Origin: Ctena decussata
Lineage: Eukaryota > Mollusca > Bivalvia > Lucinida > Lucinidae
Assembly (NCBI GenBank): GCA_963989385.1
Contig: OZ022500.1
Location: forward strand, 116,787,842 to 116,851,841
Direction of reading: 5' to 3'
Length of the DNA stretch: 64,000 nucleotides
Each line of letters starts with the position of its first letter. Positions within the stretch are counted from its first letter, which is position 1. A program made the translations under genes and the position numbers. Below the pieces are notes generated by a model. The model was given only the letters and a program-made list of their open reading frames with translations, searched no databases and was not told the DNA's origin. Shown here piece by piece: positions 12,158 through 25,200 of this stretch.

Positions 12158-12436
12158 GTGTCTATATTGGCTGCGTTCCCTACCATTTCTTTAGTGGCTG
12201 CGTTTTTCCTATATATTTTATATAGCTGCGTAAAAGCTGCATTTTATACCAGCCCTCGATGGGGTCGATTATGGTACATTCGGTTACATTTTTGTTTACG
12301 CATGCGTGCTTTTAAAGCAAAAGCGGGAATGACAACAAAGTGAAATAATCCTATTTATTATCGAAAATTGTAAAACTCACTTAGAGATCATTTCAAACAA
12401 TATGCTTTTGCTGTAGCATTGATATTCCTCCACACA
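12158..12436 (+). promoter_or_regulatory. Probable BUB1B promoter / 5' UTR region
   Basis: The 280 bp before the start codon are free of recognised repeats. They contain an E2F-like GCGGGAA at 12323-12329, a CHR-like element TTCAAA (TTTGAA on the other strand) at 12392-12397, a forkhead-like TTTGTTTAC at 12291-12299 next to an ACGCATGCGT palindrome, and an AT-rich stretch near 12212-12225. CHR and E2F sites are typical of G2/M genes including vertebrate checkpoint genes. Each motif is short and could be chance; no transcription start can be fixed. Confidence 0.4.
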
Positions 12437-12582
12437 ATGGACCGAAATTCTCCAGCAGATGAGTGGGAACTGAGCAAAGAAAACGTCCAACCGCTGAAGC
12501 AGGGCCGGAAGTTTTCAAGCCTCACTGCGGGTTTGCAGCCGCAAAGCAATGAACAATTGTTAAAGATTAGAGAAGAAAAAAG
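12437..12582 (+). CDS. BUB1B: BUB1B exon 1: start codon and KEN box 1
   Basis: Encodes residues 1-48 plus two bases. The ATG opens M-D-R-N-S-P-A and then DEWELSKENVQPL, nearly the same as the start of vertebrate BUBR1, where the KEN box docks on CDC20/CDH1 and is essential for checkpoint inhibition. KEN is at residues 14-16. The donor is AAAAAG|GTGCAT, leaving phase 2. The ATG is chosen because it is the first in frame and lies eight residues before the conserved block, as in vertebrates. The exon is separated from exon 2 by more than 10 kb and is easily missed because it is short. A non-coding 5' exon upstream cannot be excluded. Confidence 0.95.
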
Positions 12583-15500
12583 GTGCATTTCATGTTAAAT
12601 GACCAGGGCAATTTGGAAATATCCCATTTTACAGTTTTTTTAACTTTGCGTGGTGGCTCAGTGGTTAGTGCACTTGACTCTGAAACCAGAGGTCGTGGGT
12701 TCGATCCCCGCCCAAATCTTCCTATGTCCCAATGCGTTTTTCTAGCATCATTTGCAGGGCGATGTTAACAAGTGTGCTGTCCTTCGGAGCAGTGACCCAT
12801 TCGTTGTAATCATAGCCCTATAATGGCTGCATTATCTTACAGGTCAAACGTATCTTCTGAACACAGGCACTTGACCAAAAATTTGTGAAATTCTCATATA
12901 TTATGAAATGTTTATCTGTCTCCCACCTCTCTATCAAATTTCAAGTCGAAGCAATTAGAATCCATGATCTCTTTCCTTGTACCGCATGACCTCTGTCGTC
13001 TGGCATACGTCTGATGATTGTTAAATGTACGGCCGTTTGATGTTTCCCGACATATTCAGGGTTCTCACTTGAATTTTAAAAATAGGAGTCCGGGACTCCC
13101 CTTTTTCCAAAAATAGGAGTCCCATCTGAAAAGTAGGAGTCCCATCCTGAAAAATTGGGAGTCCCATATGTTTTAACATAAAATTTAACCTGTAAAATAA
13201 TCTTATTTATGTAGTTAAAATTGTCTTTTGATATTGTCCCTGAGGGATACAAAAGATGAAAAAGGCCTGTACAGGACTGGACGGGCAAAGGGCAATGCTT
13301 TTGTGATTGGACATCAAATGATTATATTATAGAAATGTAAAAAGATATGACATTGACAATTATTTGGTAAATCTTCCATTTTAAGTCAAAGGTATTAATT
13401 TACTTTTCCCTTCTGAAGTTCAGCAGAAGTGTAACATGTAATAGCTACAGTTCAGAGTTCAGTACTATTCAGCGATGTCCACTCCACTGCAACATTGTTT
13501 TCAGTAATAATAACAACTTATCTCAACCATCTCCCTCCTTCCATTCCCCCCCCCCCCCCCCTCCCCACCACGTCGGCGCACCTTACCCCACCCGCTGACA
13601 TCAAACGCAGAAATCCGTTTACATGTAATTTACACTTTAATGAAAGGGTACCTGTCGTTAAATCTTCCTTTGTTTATTGAATTATACATGTACATTAACT
13701 GCGAATATCTGCGCCTATCTGTGCCAATAAGAGTTCCAATACCGCGTGTTAAAATGTCTGTTTAGAACTCGCGGATTTCCCAAAGCGTTATTTATAGATC
13801 TACACTGGTACTCGTTCTGCACGTGGTGCTTGAGATATGGCGGGAAACAGACTAAAAACGGCGGGAAAGAATTTTAAAGTGCACGAACCGAAGATCTAAA
13901 AAGTCACCGGTTTCCAGGAATTGCAACAACTGGCCTTGCTAAAATATAATATAATTACCTCTGACGGCCGCTTCTAGCAACTTGAAATTACCGATTGCAT
14001 TTTCCGAGTTAAAAAAAAAAACTGATTTAATATACACGTGCAACGCCCATCAAGCACAGCGGACGAGCTTACTGCAAACAGTCGGGAAATAGAAAACATG
14101 CCTTAGAAAAGGCTCATACTTCGGCAGGCTAGATCTACCTGAAAATCAAAATTTTCTCGTAAAGATTCTCTTTTATGAGACGGCAGTTGCCCCTCTCGGG
14201 CTCTCATCATATTGGCGAGAGTAATATATTGTAATTTTAATTTGCTGACACAGCCATTAAAGTCCCACCTTCTGTCAATTAATGCCATGCGGTAAAGATG
14301 TAAACTGACCAATCATGCGAGGCGGTAGATCTAAGACAAAGATACCGTGTTGACCCAATTTGTTTATATTGATAAAAAGATCGCCGGTTATTAGCGATTA
14401 AGAAAGTAATACTGACACGTGCCCTGCTACGGTAGTGGGGATTAAGAAGGTGTGAAATTCCAGGTAAATTTACGACGATTTTATTTATTATCGATTCAGA
14501 TAAATGGCTCCTCCATAGTTCTGTCAAAGGTGTCAGCGACGTGTGTCTTCTTCACAACTTGTGAAAACTGACATTTTAGGAGATTTTAAAGGAGTACAGC
14601 CGGAAAAATATCGCGTCCGCGGGAATCCTCGGAAGGCAATTATTGGCGTCCGGATCAGAATTTTCGCGTCCAGGGACGCCGAATTCGGCGTCCCCGAGAT
14701 CCCTGATATTTGAAAACGATATCACCACTGTCTGTAAAATGCTTGCAGGTATCATAATTTATTGGATTATTGCAGGTGTTAGCCAGATGAATAGACTGTC
14801 AACAGACCAATCAAGATTGTCCGCATGGAGCAAGACACACACTCGTATATTCAACAGGGCTGGAAAATTCATAAAATTGTCACTCGTCCTGCATTACAAG
14901 ATGTATAGTGAAATTAATAGGTTACCATGGCAGTACTGAGAAATTCTACTCGTCCTGTAGCTTGAGGCACTCGCCATGGCGAGTGGACGAGTGAATTTTT
15001 CCAGTCCTGTTCAACATGTCTGCAAAACACTAAATGCAAACAAGATGACTATATTTGATTTCGCAAGTTCTGGCAATATCATCTCGGAGGAAAGGTCTCA
15101 ATCTTATGCCTCATTCATAACCTCGTGAACAGAAAATCCGATTGCGAGTATGTAACCTGTATGCAGAGCTATAGATAAGAAGGGTATTTGATGATAATTG
15201 AAGGGTAATTTTTTTTATTTCTCATTGAAACCATATGTTGTGACCCCTCATCTGAACCGTGTCGTCGAGACAGTTCATATGAGGGGTCACAACATACGTT
15301 TTTATGCAGAATTAACGAAAATTATCCCTAATTATCTCAGTACCCCCTCTTATCTAAAGCTCTGCTGTATGTGCAGGGCATAGTCCCTGTGAATGAATGT
15401 ATTGACAAACTCAAATTGTAGTTCTTACATACTAACTTTTGCCTTTACAATGTTTGGCCTTGTGGTCTATACTGTCAAGTGATTTTTCCCAATATAAGTG

Positions 15501-18500
15501 GTGCCCATAAAAGGCACCAGTCCCAGTTCAAAATAGTACCTTTTTTTCCCAACTGCAAGTTGAAAAATTTACAATTGCAGGAAGAATTTTTCTTGGGACT
15601 ATTCTGCAAGCATAATTTACTTGCTTGCTTAGAGAACTGGCAGATACATACACTGGAGCGCCATTATACATCCGACCGATATATTGCGGATATCGGTTGT
15701 CCTGTGTCGCCCATTTTTTTTTTAACAGATTGCGGATTTTTCGGCGTTTTTTGTCGGTGTTCACGACATTGGAATAGAAAATAACCATCAAAAGTTAATT
15801 GGGTTGCTTACATAATTTAAATCAACAGCGTGTCAAAAGCTATCACAGACAATCAAAGCGTCAGTTGTCTCGCCAAGGTGTAAACAGTGGTCATGTTTTT
15901 AGAAGACTTAGATAATTAGCGCATATCACTTGTCACCAATTTGGCAAGCGGCAAAGGTCACCTCATATACGCAATACACAGGCCGACACTCGGGGAAAAA
16001 GGCTGTGCAAAGTAGTCACTTATTACTTCCAAAGAAAACATTATAATAGAATTTTACAAATGACAGTGTTCCCATTCACGTAGAATTGTGCGTGAATCAC
16101 GCGGATCAGTCTAATCACGCATAAATTTTGGGGCAAGAACGTGCATTCACGCGCATATGTTTCTCTCAAAAATATAAAAATCATCATTTTTCTTCATTCT
16201 ATTGCGAGTCTGCCAGGCCAGATGATTTTTGTAGCCGAGAAGAGAGTCAGAAGTCGCTGTTTTGATCTGAAATGCGGGCCGTAGTAAGATACCATGCTTT
16301 CATTCACGTAAGTCACATCAGTTCTACGGCCAATCAAATTCATTATTGGAAAACAAGACCACTAATCGGCTGCATGAATATTAATGACATGTGCGGTCAT
16401 GTTGCGCACCAGTCACTCTCGCTGGACAAAGTACATTCCAGACGGAATCCTGTCCATTTCCGGGAAGAAGAAGAAGAAGAGAACTGTCATAATGGCCGAC
16501 AGAATTTGTCCGTATTTTTGCATTTATTTTCGCTGTTTCTGTTTGGAAACGGCACTTTCTATTTTTCATTTGGAAAGGAATCCATCAAATGATTAATATT
16601 GGATAAAACGAGGACTGGAAAAAGGCATGACAGCCGTTTTCTTCGTTTTTTCAGGCTACAATTGGAAACACATCGGCACTTTAGTGTTTGCAAAAGAAGC
16701 GGACAAAGGATTCCGGGTCATTTCAGCCCATGTCCATTTCGGCCCATAACTTTTTCTAGATAAAAAGTCATACCCGTAAATTTTACTTCATACCCGCAAA
16801 TTTTATAGATAGGGGGTATAAAAACCCTCAGTTTAAAATTTGAGTGGGAACACTGAATGAAAAAAACAACAACAAAAAAGCTGAAACCCGATTTGATTTT
16901 CTGTAGGCTGGTTAGAGTTTTTAAGACAACATCAGTACTTGCCCAAATAAGTATTTTTTATTCGTACGAAGGTACCTTTTCGCAAGTGTATATATAAGGG
17001 AATTAACTCGAGCAAGTATGTTTTTCGCTCAATCGGACATCCTCGTTGATATAGGTTTAATAGACCTTTTTCACATTGTTATCTACCCTAGTCTCGCAGC
17101 CCGTGATTTGGCGAGATTTCACATTACTTCACATGCGCGGGGCATAACCTTCGATACAGCAACACATTTCAGTAGGCTTTTTAAATAATAATCGAATATT
17201 ATATAAACTAAATGATTAAAAAGGAGATTTGCTACAACATTTTGATTTCAAAGCTTAACTTGCAAAAAGGGATAATAATAACAGTAACAATAAGGTAGAA
17301 AATATTTGAAATTCAAAAAAAACTTAACATTCCAATCAACATGTCATGCATCGGTAATCATTTTGCACATTTATGATCTATTATTTCTAGCTTTCTTTCT
17401 TTGCCTCAAAATGTCTTACATGTTTTGAAATTTATTCGTGGTTTTAAAACGTATATAATCTGCTGCTTTCTTACACATTTAATTTCAGAATTAATTTTAT
17501 TACAAATACTGTAGGAAAAGAAATTTCTTGTATGTTTCATCATGCAGCTAGGCATTTCATTATGATCACAAGAGTAATTATTATGAATTCGTTATAAATG
17601 TTTTGATTGATTGGTTAACTTATTTGTGTATTTCTATTTATTTATTTATTTATTCATGTTTCTGTACTGAAATAAAATAAGTTTTTAGGAAATAAGTTCT
17701 GCGGATTTCAAGTTTCTGAGGATGAAGCAAATAGCCAGTTTTAGTAAAAATTATTCTTATTTTTATCATTTTTAGCTCGCCTGAACGAAAGTTCAGGAAG
17801 AGCTAATGAGCTATTGTTGTCACCCTGGCGTCGGCGTCCGGATTGGATGTTTTGGTTAAAGTTTTTTAAATACCTATATCTCCTGAACCCATTGATGGAT
17901 TCTTTTGATACTTGCACTATAGTTAGATATTGGTCCAAAGTTTAACAGGGTACCACCCCCACCCCATTCCGTGACCTTGATATCAAGGTCATGGACTAGG
18001 AAATTGAGATTTTTTTTGGACTGGATGTTTTGGTTAAAGTTTTATAAAGCCCAATATCTCCTTAATCCATGGATGGATTCCTTTGATACTTGCACTGTAG
18101 TTAGATATTGGTCCAAGGTTTTCAAGGGTACTACCCCCACCTCCCTCAGTGACCTTGGGGTCAAGGTCATGGACTTAGAAAATTGTCTTTTTATTGATTG
18201 GATGTTTTGGTTAAAGTTTTTTAAAGACACATATCTCCTGAACCCATAGATGGATTCTTTTTATATTTGCACTATAGTTAGATACTAGTTCAAAGCTTTG
18301 CAGAGAACTACCCCAACCCCGTTCAGTGACCTTGATGTCAAGGTCAGGGACTTAGGAAATTTGGTCTTTATTAAAGTTTTCTAATTGCATACTGATTCAT
18401 AATGCTTGGCAGAGATTTAGTTTGCACTTGAACTGATGTTAGACACGTTTTTACAAAACACCATGTACTTACCCCACTGGATGACCTTGAAGTCAAGGTC

Positions 18501-18661
18501 ATGGACTTTGAATTTCGCCTTAAAGGTTTTGGTTAAAGTTTTATATTTATGAAGACATAATTATTTCACAGTGCCACTATGGACTTGGACTCAGTTGATA
18601 CTAATACTTGGACTGATTTTAGATAATGGTTCAAGGTTTTGAAACATCTTAGCCCCCCCCC

Positions 18662-18692
<31 letters not shown>

Positions 18693-19174
18693 ACACACAC
18701 ACACCTGAGTTCTTTGACCTCAAGCTCATGGACTTTGAAATTTCATGTGGATTTTTTTATTTTAATTTTATTTTAACACTTACTTCTGAGCTTTTGTTTA
18801 TAAATGTGCAAGCACCTATTCAGGCGAGCTATGCTGTCAGGCGACAGCTCTTGTTATTCCTGCCATTATGACACCTACTGTATAAAAACGTGATAATTAG
18901 TAGCATTTCAATGTGTCTAGAATATTATTAATAATAGCAGGGATCAAGCTAGACTCAAAGTTTAGGGAGAAGTGACTTCTCCCTCCAGCTGAAATAGGGA
19001 GAAGTGACAGCCGTGAAAGGAGAAGTGGTATTGCACGATTATGACATTTTTCATTCAGTTTTAAATAAAAATAGCTATTATGCATACTATTAACATTAAA
19101 TTGAAAGATTAATAAGCTGCAATGGGTTTATAGGGTAAATTGTCATAACAGCTTGTTTGTGGAATGATTTGATG

Positions 19175-19207
<33 letters not shown>

Positions 19208-22200
19208 TTTTTTTTTTTTTTTTTTTAGGGAGACTCCCACTTCTCCCTAAGCCCAATTTAGGGCGAAATTTCGGCCCCTAGGGCGATTATTTCGCCCAAA
19301 TCGCCCCCTAGCTTGATCCCTGAATAGAAGTAAAAATTATCATTATTATTATTTCTATTATTAGTATTGCATAATCAATCGTAATTGCAAGTAAACTTGT
19401 TCTGGATACATGAGTATGATTTGCAGTCCGATATGCAATGAAATTAATGGTTGTTTGTTTGTTTGGGGTTTAACAGACCTTTGGGGTTTAATGGCCCTTT
19501 GAGACAGTATTTCAGTCTGTATCGGGTCTTCTCCCTGAGGTGGGTAGAAAGAAAAGAGATAGACGAGAAAAAATATCTAAACAACCCCCGCCCGCACCTA
19601 CTGCAAACACTCAGTAGACCCGTGTCCTACTTTTATCCAAATAAGAAGGACGCCCTGGCACATAAAGTTTTGTTCTGTTCTGTTCGGAAGTTATAACCAG
19701 CACCATAGCCCGCCCACCACCCCGCAATGAAATTAAAATCGTCAACATTGATACGTGGTCTGTTGATTGAATTAATTGTTAATAGACCCTCAGATAATTA
19801 AAGTAATTCATGGGCAGAGTTGCGCCGGGAGGTGTGGCAATGGATATCCTGAGCCTTTTTGGATGCGCCAGTACGACTATTGAAATAACAACAAACAGAA
19901 GCATATAATTTCTCTCTAGAGAAATTATATGCTTCTGCAACAAACAATTAGAGTAATTTATGAGACAAGTTAATTATTTAGGGATTATTTAATCATTTAA
20001 ATACTTATTTTCCTTTATTCATTTAGTACAATATCAAACCATACATATGATTTTCTGATTGTTGAGACTTCATTCAAAGAAATAGAGTCAGGTAATAGAT
20101 AAATAAATTAGGAATAAATATTTCCTTGCGGTATGCCTTGCACTTTACATAATGTTTGTGAGAAACCTTTCTAATCATGCGAAAAATAAGCAATCTGAAA
20201 TAAGCAATCATGTAGTAATAAAGAAATCAGATAAAAATGATTTAAACAATTAATTTTCATTGATTATATAGAAAGTCTCAATGCTTTAAAATCCAATTGC
20301 CCCATTCGTGTAAAGTCTCGCCTACTATCGGGAAATATTGCGTTACCTAAGGCCAAAAAAATGTCTTGTTTCCGGAAACCCGACCGACCCCTTTTTTTGG
20401 ACCCGACTTGAAATTTTTTAAGGTGCCTCAAAATCGGCAATCTTCGTTTTTGCCGGTAGTCCCGGTTTTTATACAAGTCCCGCGGCGTAAGCCAAACGGC
20501 GCATACCGCCATTACTGCAATCGTGTCTTCCATCAAGATGGCTTCGTCGGTGGTGGCGATTTACATTGAAAAATGCATTATGCCAGCATGTTTCGACGAA
20601 AAAAATCAGTCATCAGAAGCGTTGCGCACTCGTGCTCAGTGAATTCAGTTTAAGAAGAACTCCACCCATTTGAAAAGGGGTTTAAGAGTCACAGCTATGT
20701 GCTCGGTAAGCGAAAATTTGTTCGGAGAAGGTTTAAAAAAATTCTCTAAAAAAAAATTCCTACCTACCGACCCTATTTTTTTTGGTGACGTTTCCGGAAA
20801 CAAGACATTTTTAGCTCACCTAAGCCAGAGGCTCCGGGGGAGCTTATAGTATGGTCAGGCTCTGTCGTCGTCCGTTGTCAGTCCACAATTTCAAACGACT
20901 TCTCCTCTGAAACCACTGGGCCGATTGTAACCAAATTTCATATAGAGCCTCCTGGGACCTTAGGAACAAAAAGTTATTCAAACGATCATGGTCACATGAC
21001 CAACATGGCCGCCATGCCCATATATGGTAAAAAATAAAAAAATCTTCTTCTCCAGAACCAGTAGGCCGATGGCATTGAAACTTAGTATGTAGCATCAGGT
21101 ACGGGAGTACTACCAAGATTGTTCAAATTATGACCTTGGATTGACCTTGACCTTTTTTATGGTAAGGTCAAATTTGCTTCCTTATGCTTTTATATGGCAA
21201 AATGCTAGAACATAAGATATCTTGGAAACTGTTGAAGATTTTGGGCTTAAAATTGGTATCTACAGTCATCTTAATGAGTACATGAAGATTTATGAGTGCA
21301 AGAGGTCAAGGTCATTCTTTGACCTTTGACCTAGAACTCTCATATTTTGACAATTCCAAACAATCTCCTCAAAAGCCCCTGGGCCAATTGAAACCAAATT
21401 TCGTATAGGGCCTCCAGGAGTTCAGGTTACAAAAACTTATTCATACGATCCAAGTCACATGACCAACATAGCCGCCATGCCCATATATGGTAAAAACCTT
21501 TAAAAATCTTCTTCTCAAGAAATAATTGACCGATGGCCTTGAAACTTGGTATGTAGCTTTGGGTACTCGAGTACTGTCAACATTGTTCAAATTATGACCA
21601 TGGGTTGACCTTGATCTTTTTTACAGCAAGGTCAAATATGGGAAAATGCTAGAACATAAGATTTCATTGAAAGTTTTGAAGAGATATGTCTAAGAATTGG
21701 TATATACAGTTATCTTAATGAGTACATGATTTGTGAGTACAAGAGGTCAAGGTCATTCTTTGACCTTTGACCCAGAACTCTCATATTCTGACAATATCAA
21801 ACAATCCCCTAAAAAATGGGCCAATTGTTACAAAAATAGAGCCTCCAGGGATTGAGGGAATGAAAATTTGTTCAAACAGCCCAGGACCATATATGGTAAA
21901 AGCCTTTAAAAATCTTCTTCTCCAGAACCAATTGACCAATGGCCTTGAAGCTTGGTATGTAGCATTGGGAATTCCAGCACTATCAAGATTGTTCAAAATA
22001 ATGACCTTGTGTTGACCTTGACTATTTTACTGCAAAGTCAAATGTGGGAAAATGCTAGAACATAGGATTTCATGGAAAGTTTTGAAGATTTATGCCTAAA
22101 AATTGGTATCTACAGTCATCTTAATGAGTACATGAAGATTCATGAGTACTAGAGGTCAAGGTCATTCTTTGACTTTTGACCCAGAACTCTGTCATTTTGC

Positions 22201-25200
22201 CATCTCCTCAAAAGCCCCTGGGCCAATTTTGAAACCAAATTTCATATAGAGCCTTCAGGGGGTTAAGGGAATGAAAATTTTTTCAAACGTCCAGGTCACA
22301 TGACCAACATGTCCTCCATGCCCATATATGGTTAAAACCTTTAAAAATCTTTTTCACCAAAACAAATTGACAGATGGCCTTAGAGTAACTTACCCTAGAG
22401 TACTGAGGCTGAATGGACCCAGGTGAGCTACAGGACCAATGGTCCTCTTGTTTTTTTTTGGCCTAAGCAGTATACGCATGCGCAGAAACAATGTGAAAAA
22501 GGTCTATTCAGGATTCAGGTGCCGGTGCCCATGGAATTGGGAAAATAACATGGTATTCTCCTAAAATTTGGAATTTCAGAAACACCTTTAGTAGCCTTAG
22601 ATGGTTGGATAGGGGACATGATATTGAATTTATAATATTTACATTCAACTATAGCTATAATATATCTCTCTAAGCAAGCAAGAAAATTTATGCTTTTAAG
22701 GTGGTCCCTAGAAAAATTCTTCCTGCAATTGGGAATTTTTTGACTTGAGTTGGGGAAAAAAAATAGTATTTTGAATTGGGACTGGTGCCTTTTATGAACA
22801 CCACTTATATAAAGAAAAAAATAATTGATTATTGTCCTTTTTCCAGAGCTTTTGAAGCTGAAGTTCGCACATACACTGGTGATGACCCGCTTGAAGTTTG
22901 GTACAGGTACATGTAACCATTTGTATTTGTTCAGTGTAGCCTTGGATATGGGTAACAGCATACCCTACTTCATATGAGCCGCGACACGAGAAAACCAACA
23001 AAGTGGTTGTGCCCATAGCACAGACTCTGATCAGCCTAGGCATCCGCCCAGCCTGATCGGAGTATTCGCTTTGCACTTATAGGGTAGCTAAGGGCATGCG
23101 GACAGGGAGTCTTCGCTGGGCGCACATGCCACTTTGTTAGTTTTCTCATGTCGCGGCTCATATTTCATTGCCAAAACTGAAAAGAATTGCCATTACCAGT
23201 CTAGTTATCAGACTAATCAAATTTGGATTTGTGCATAATGTCCTGCAAAGAGCTGTTTCAGTTCATGAACTGTTTTTGAATTTGAATGAGAACCAGTTCA
23301 CACCCTGTTTAAACTGCTGTCTTTAGTAGGAGTCTGATCATGGTCTGTAATGTTTGCTGTCAGACATTTTTGTCACAGTTCTGTTTCTAGCAGACTAGCT
23401 ATGGAAAGGTTTTGGGGATAAATCTAAGTAATTTTTAATTTCTTAATGAGAGAATATGTTGCAGCCCCTCATTAGAAATGTCTCGGCTTAGATGCATGTA
23501 GTTCTGATGATGGATCACAACATATATTTTATGAAGTACGGTAAATTATCCCTGCTGTCACTTCTTTTGTAGTCAACAATATTCATCGTGGTACTGTATT
23601 TTATATGCCCGTTTTGAAAAAAAACCGGACATATTATATTATATGTCATGGTGCTGTCTGTTCATCCGTAAACATTCTTGTCTGCACCATAACTCAGTAA
23701 CTGTTTGGGATATCTTTATGAAATTTTGTAGGAATATGTTTTAGGTCAGGGCAACATGTCCTGTACCAGAATGGTTGCTCTCCCTTTCTTAGTTTCCATG
23801 TTATGCCCCTTTGATTATTTTTTCCCTTCAAGTCTTGTGTGCGCATAATTAGATAACCGTTTGGGATATCTTAATGAAACTTCATAGCAGTGTGTATGAA
23901 GTCCCAATGATGTGTTGTGTACAGAAATGGTTGCTCTCTCTTACTTAGATTTAGAGTTACATCCCTTAGATCATTTTTATGTGCTATTTTTATGTATATT
24001 TACCTTGTGCATACTATAACTTGGTAACCCTTTGGAGTATCATAATGAAACTTTATAGCAATGTGCATGATCCCAAGATGATATGTCACATATAAGAATG
24101 GTTGCTCCCCCTTTCTTAATTTTGGAGTAACCATCCTTTAGATTAGTATTTTAGGCTATTCCCAGTCACTCCATGTCTCCTTAACCTTTTGAAATATTAT
24201 AATGAAACTTTGTAAGAATGTGTATAATAATGGGGCAATGTATCCTAAGCAAGAATCACAACTCCAGCTTACTTCCTGAATTTTCTGCCCTTGCATAAAT
24301 TTCCTGTTTACTCTGTAACTCCTTAATTGTTTAGAATATTTTAACACAACTTAATGGTGATGTGTATATCGTCAAGGGAATGTGTTTGAATCAAGAATGG
24401 TAACTCTAGTGTATTTTTAGTTTATGAATTATCTCCCTTGTTTGACTTTGGCATTACTCAACTTCTGAGCTGCTTCACCTTGGAAGTTGAGTTTTGCTAT
24501 ACTAATAGTATTTGATGATTTAAATGTTTAAATAATGTTGTCGTCATTAATTATAGAGTTGTTGCCCCTGTTTGTCTGCCTGTCCGTCCTTTTGTAAACA
24601 ACAATCTTGTTCACTCTGTAACTTCTTAATGACATTAAAGCGGGGATTATGTGCTTCTTGCTAAGCCCTTGTTGCATAAGGTTTTTCCCTTCCAAAACAT
24701 CCCAAAAATCTAGACCCATCCATCTTATGAGATGGATCTAGACTTTTAGGATTGTTTTAGAAGGGAAAACCGCATCTTACATCTTATGACTTCATTTGAG
24801 TGATTTAGATATTTGGGTCGATGTAGAGATAGGAAAACCCATTTTTTAGTCAAATAAATTTGAGCCGCGACACGACAAAACCAACATTGTGGTTGTGCAC
24901 CCAGCGCAGATTCAGATCAGCCTGGGCATCCGCCTAGTCCGATCAGACTCATCGTTAAGTGCCTAAAGGGTAGCTAAGGGTCTAAGCTACCGCCTTGCGG
25001 ACAGCGAAGATTCTGATCAGACTGGGTGGACGCCCAGGCTGATCTGAGTCTGCGCTGGGCGCACAACCACATTGTTGGTTTTCTTGCGTTGCGGCTCATA
25101 TATTCTAATTTTCACAGATATATACGATGGGCAGAAGAGACCTTCCCAAAAGGTGGTAAAGACTCTAATCTGACAACAATCCTTGAGAGATGTGTACATT

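Larger units (their letters stand above)
17059..22508. mobile_element. Composite bounded by 22-bp perfect inverted repeats
   Basis: AATAGACCTTTTTCACATTG and two further bases at 17059-17080 are perfectly complementary to 22487-22508. Between them lie two HINE-like elements, a CAGGG-ended element and a palindromic host MITE. It may be a DNA transposon enlarged by nested insertions; the flanks show no clear duplication, so two separate inverted fragments remain possible. Confidence 0.55.

Noticed and set aside
22515..22961. Minus-strand open frame of 148 codons
   Set aside because: It overlaps BUB1B exon 2 on the other strand and a dispersed repeat also found at 15480-15790; no domain, and the similar translation at the other copy is explained by the shared repeat.
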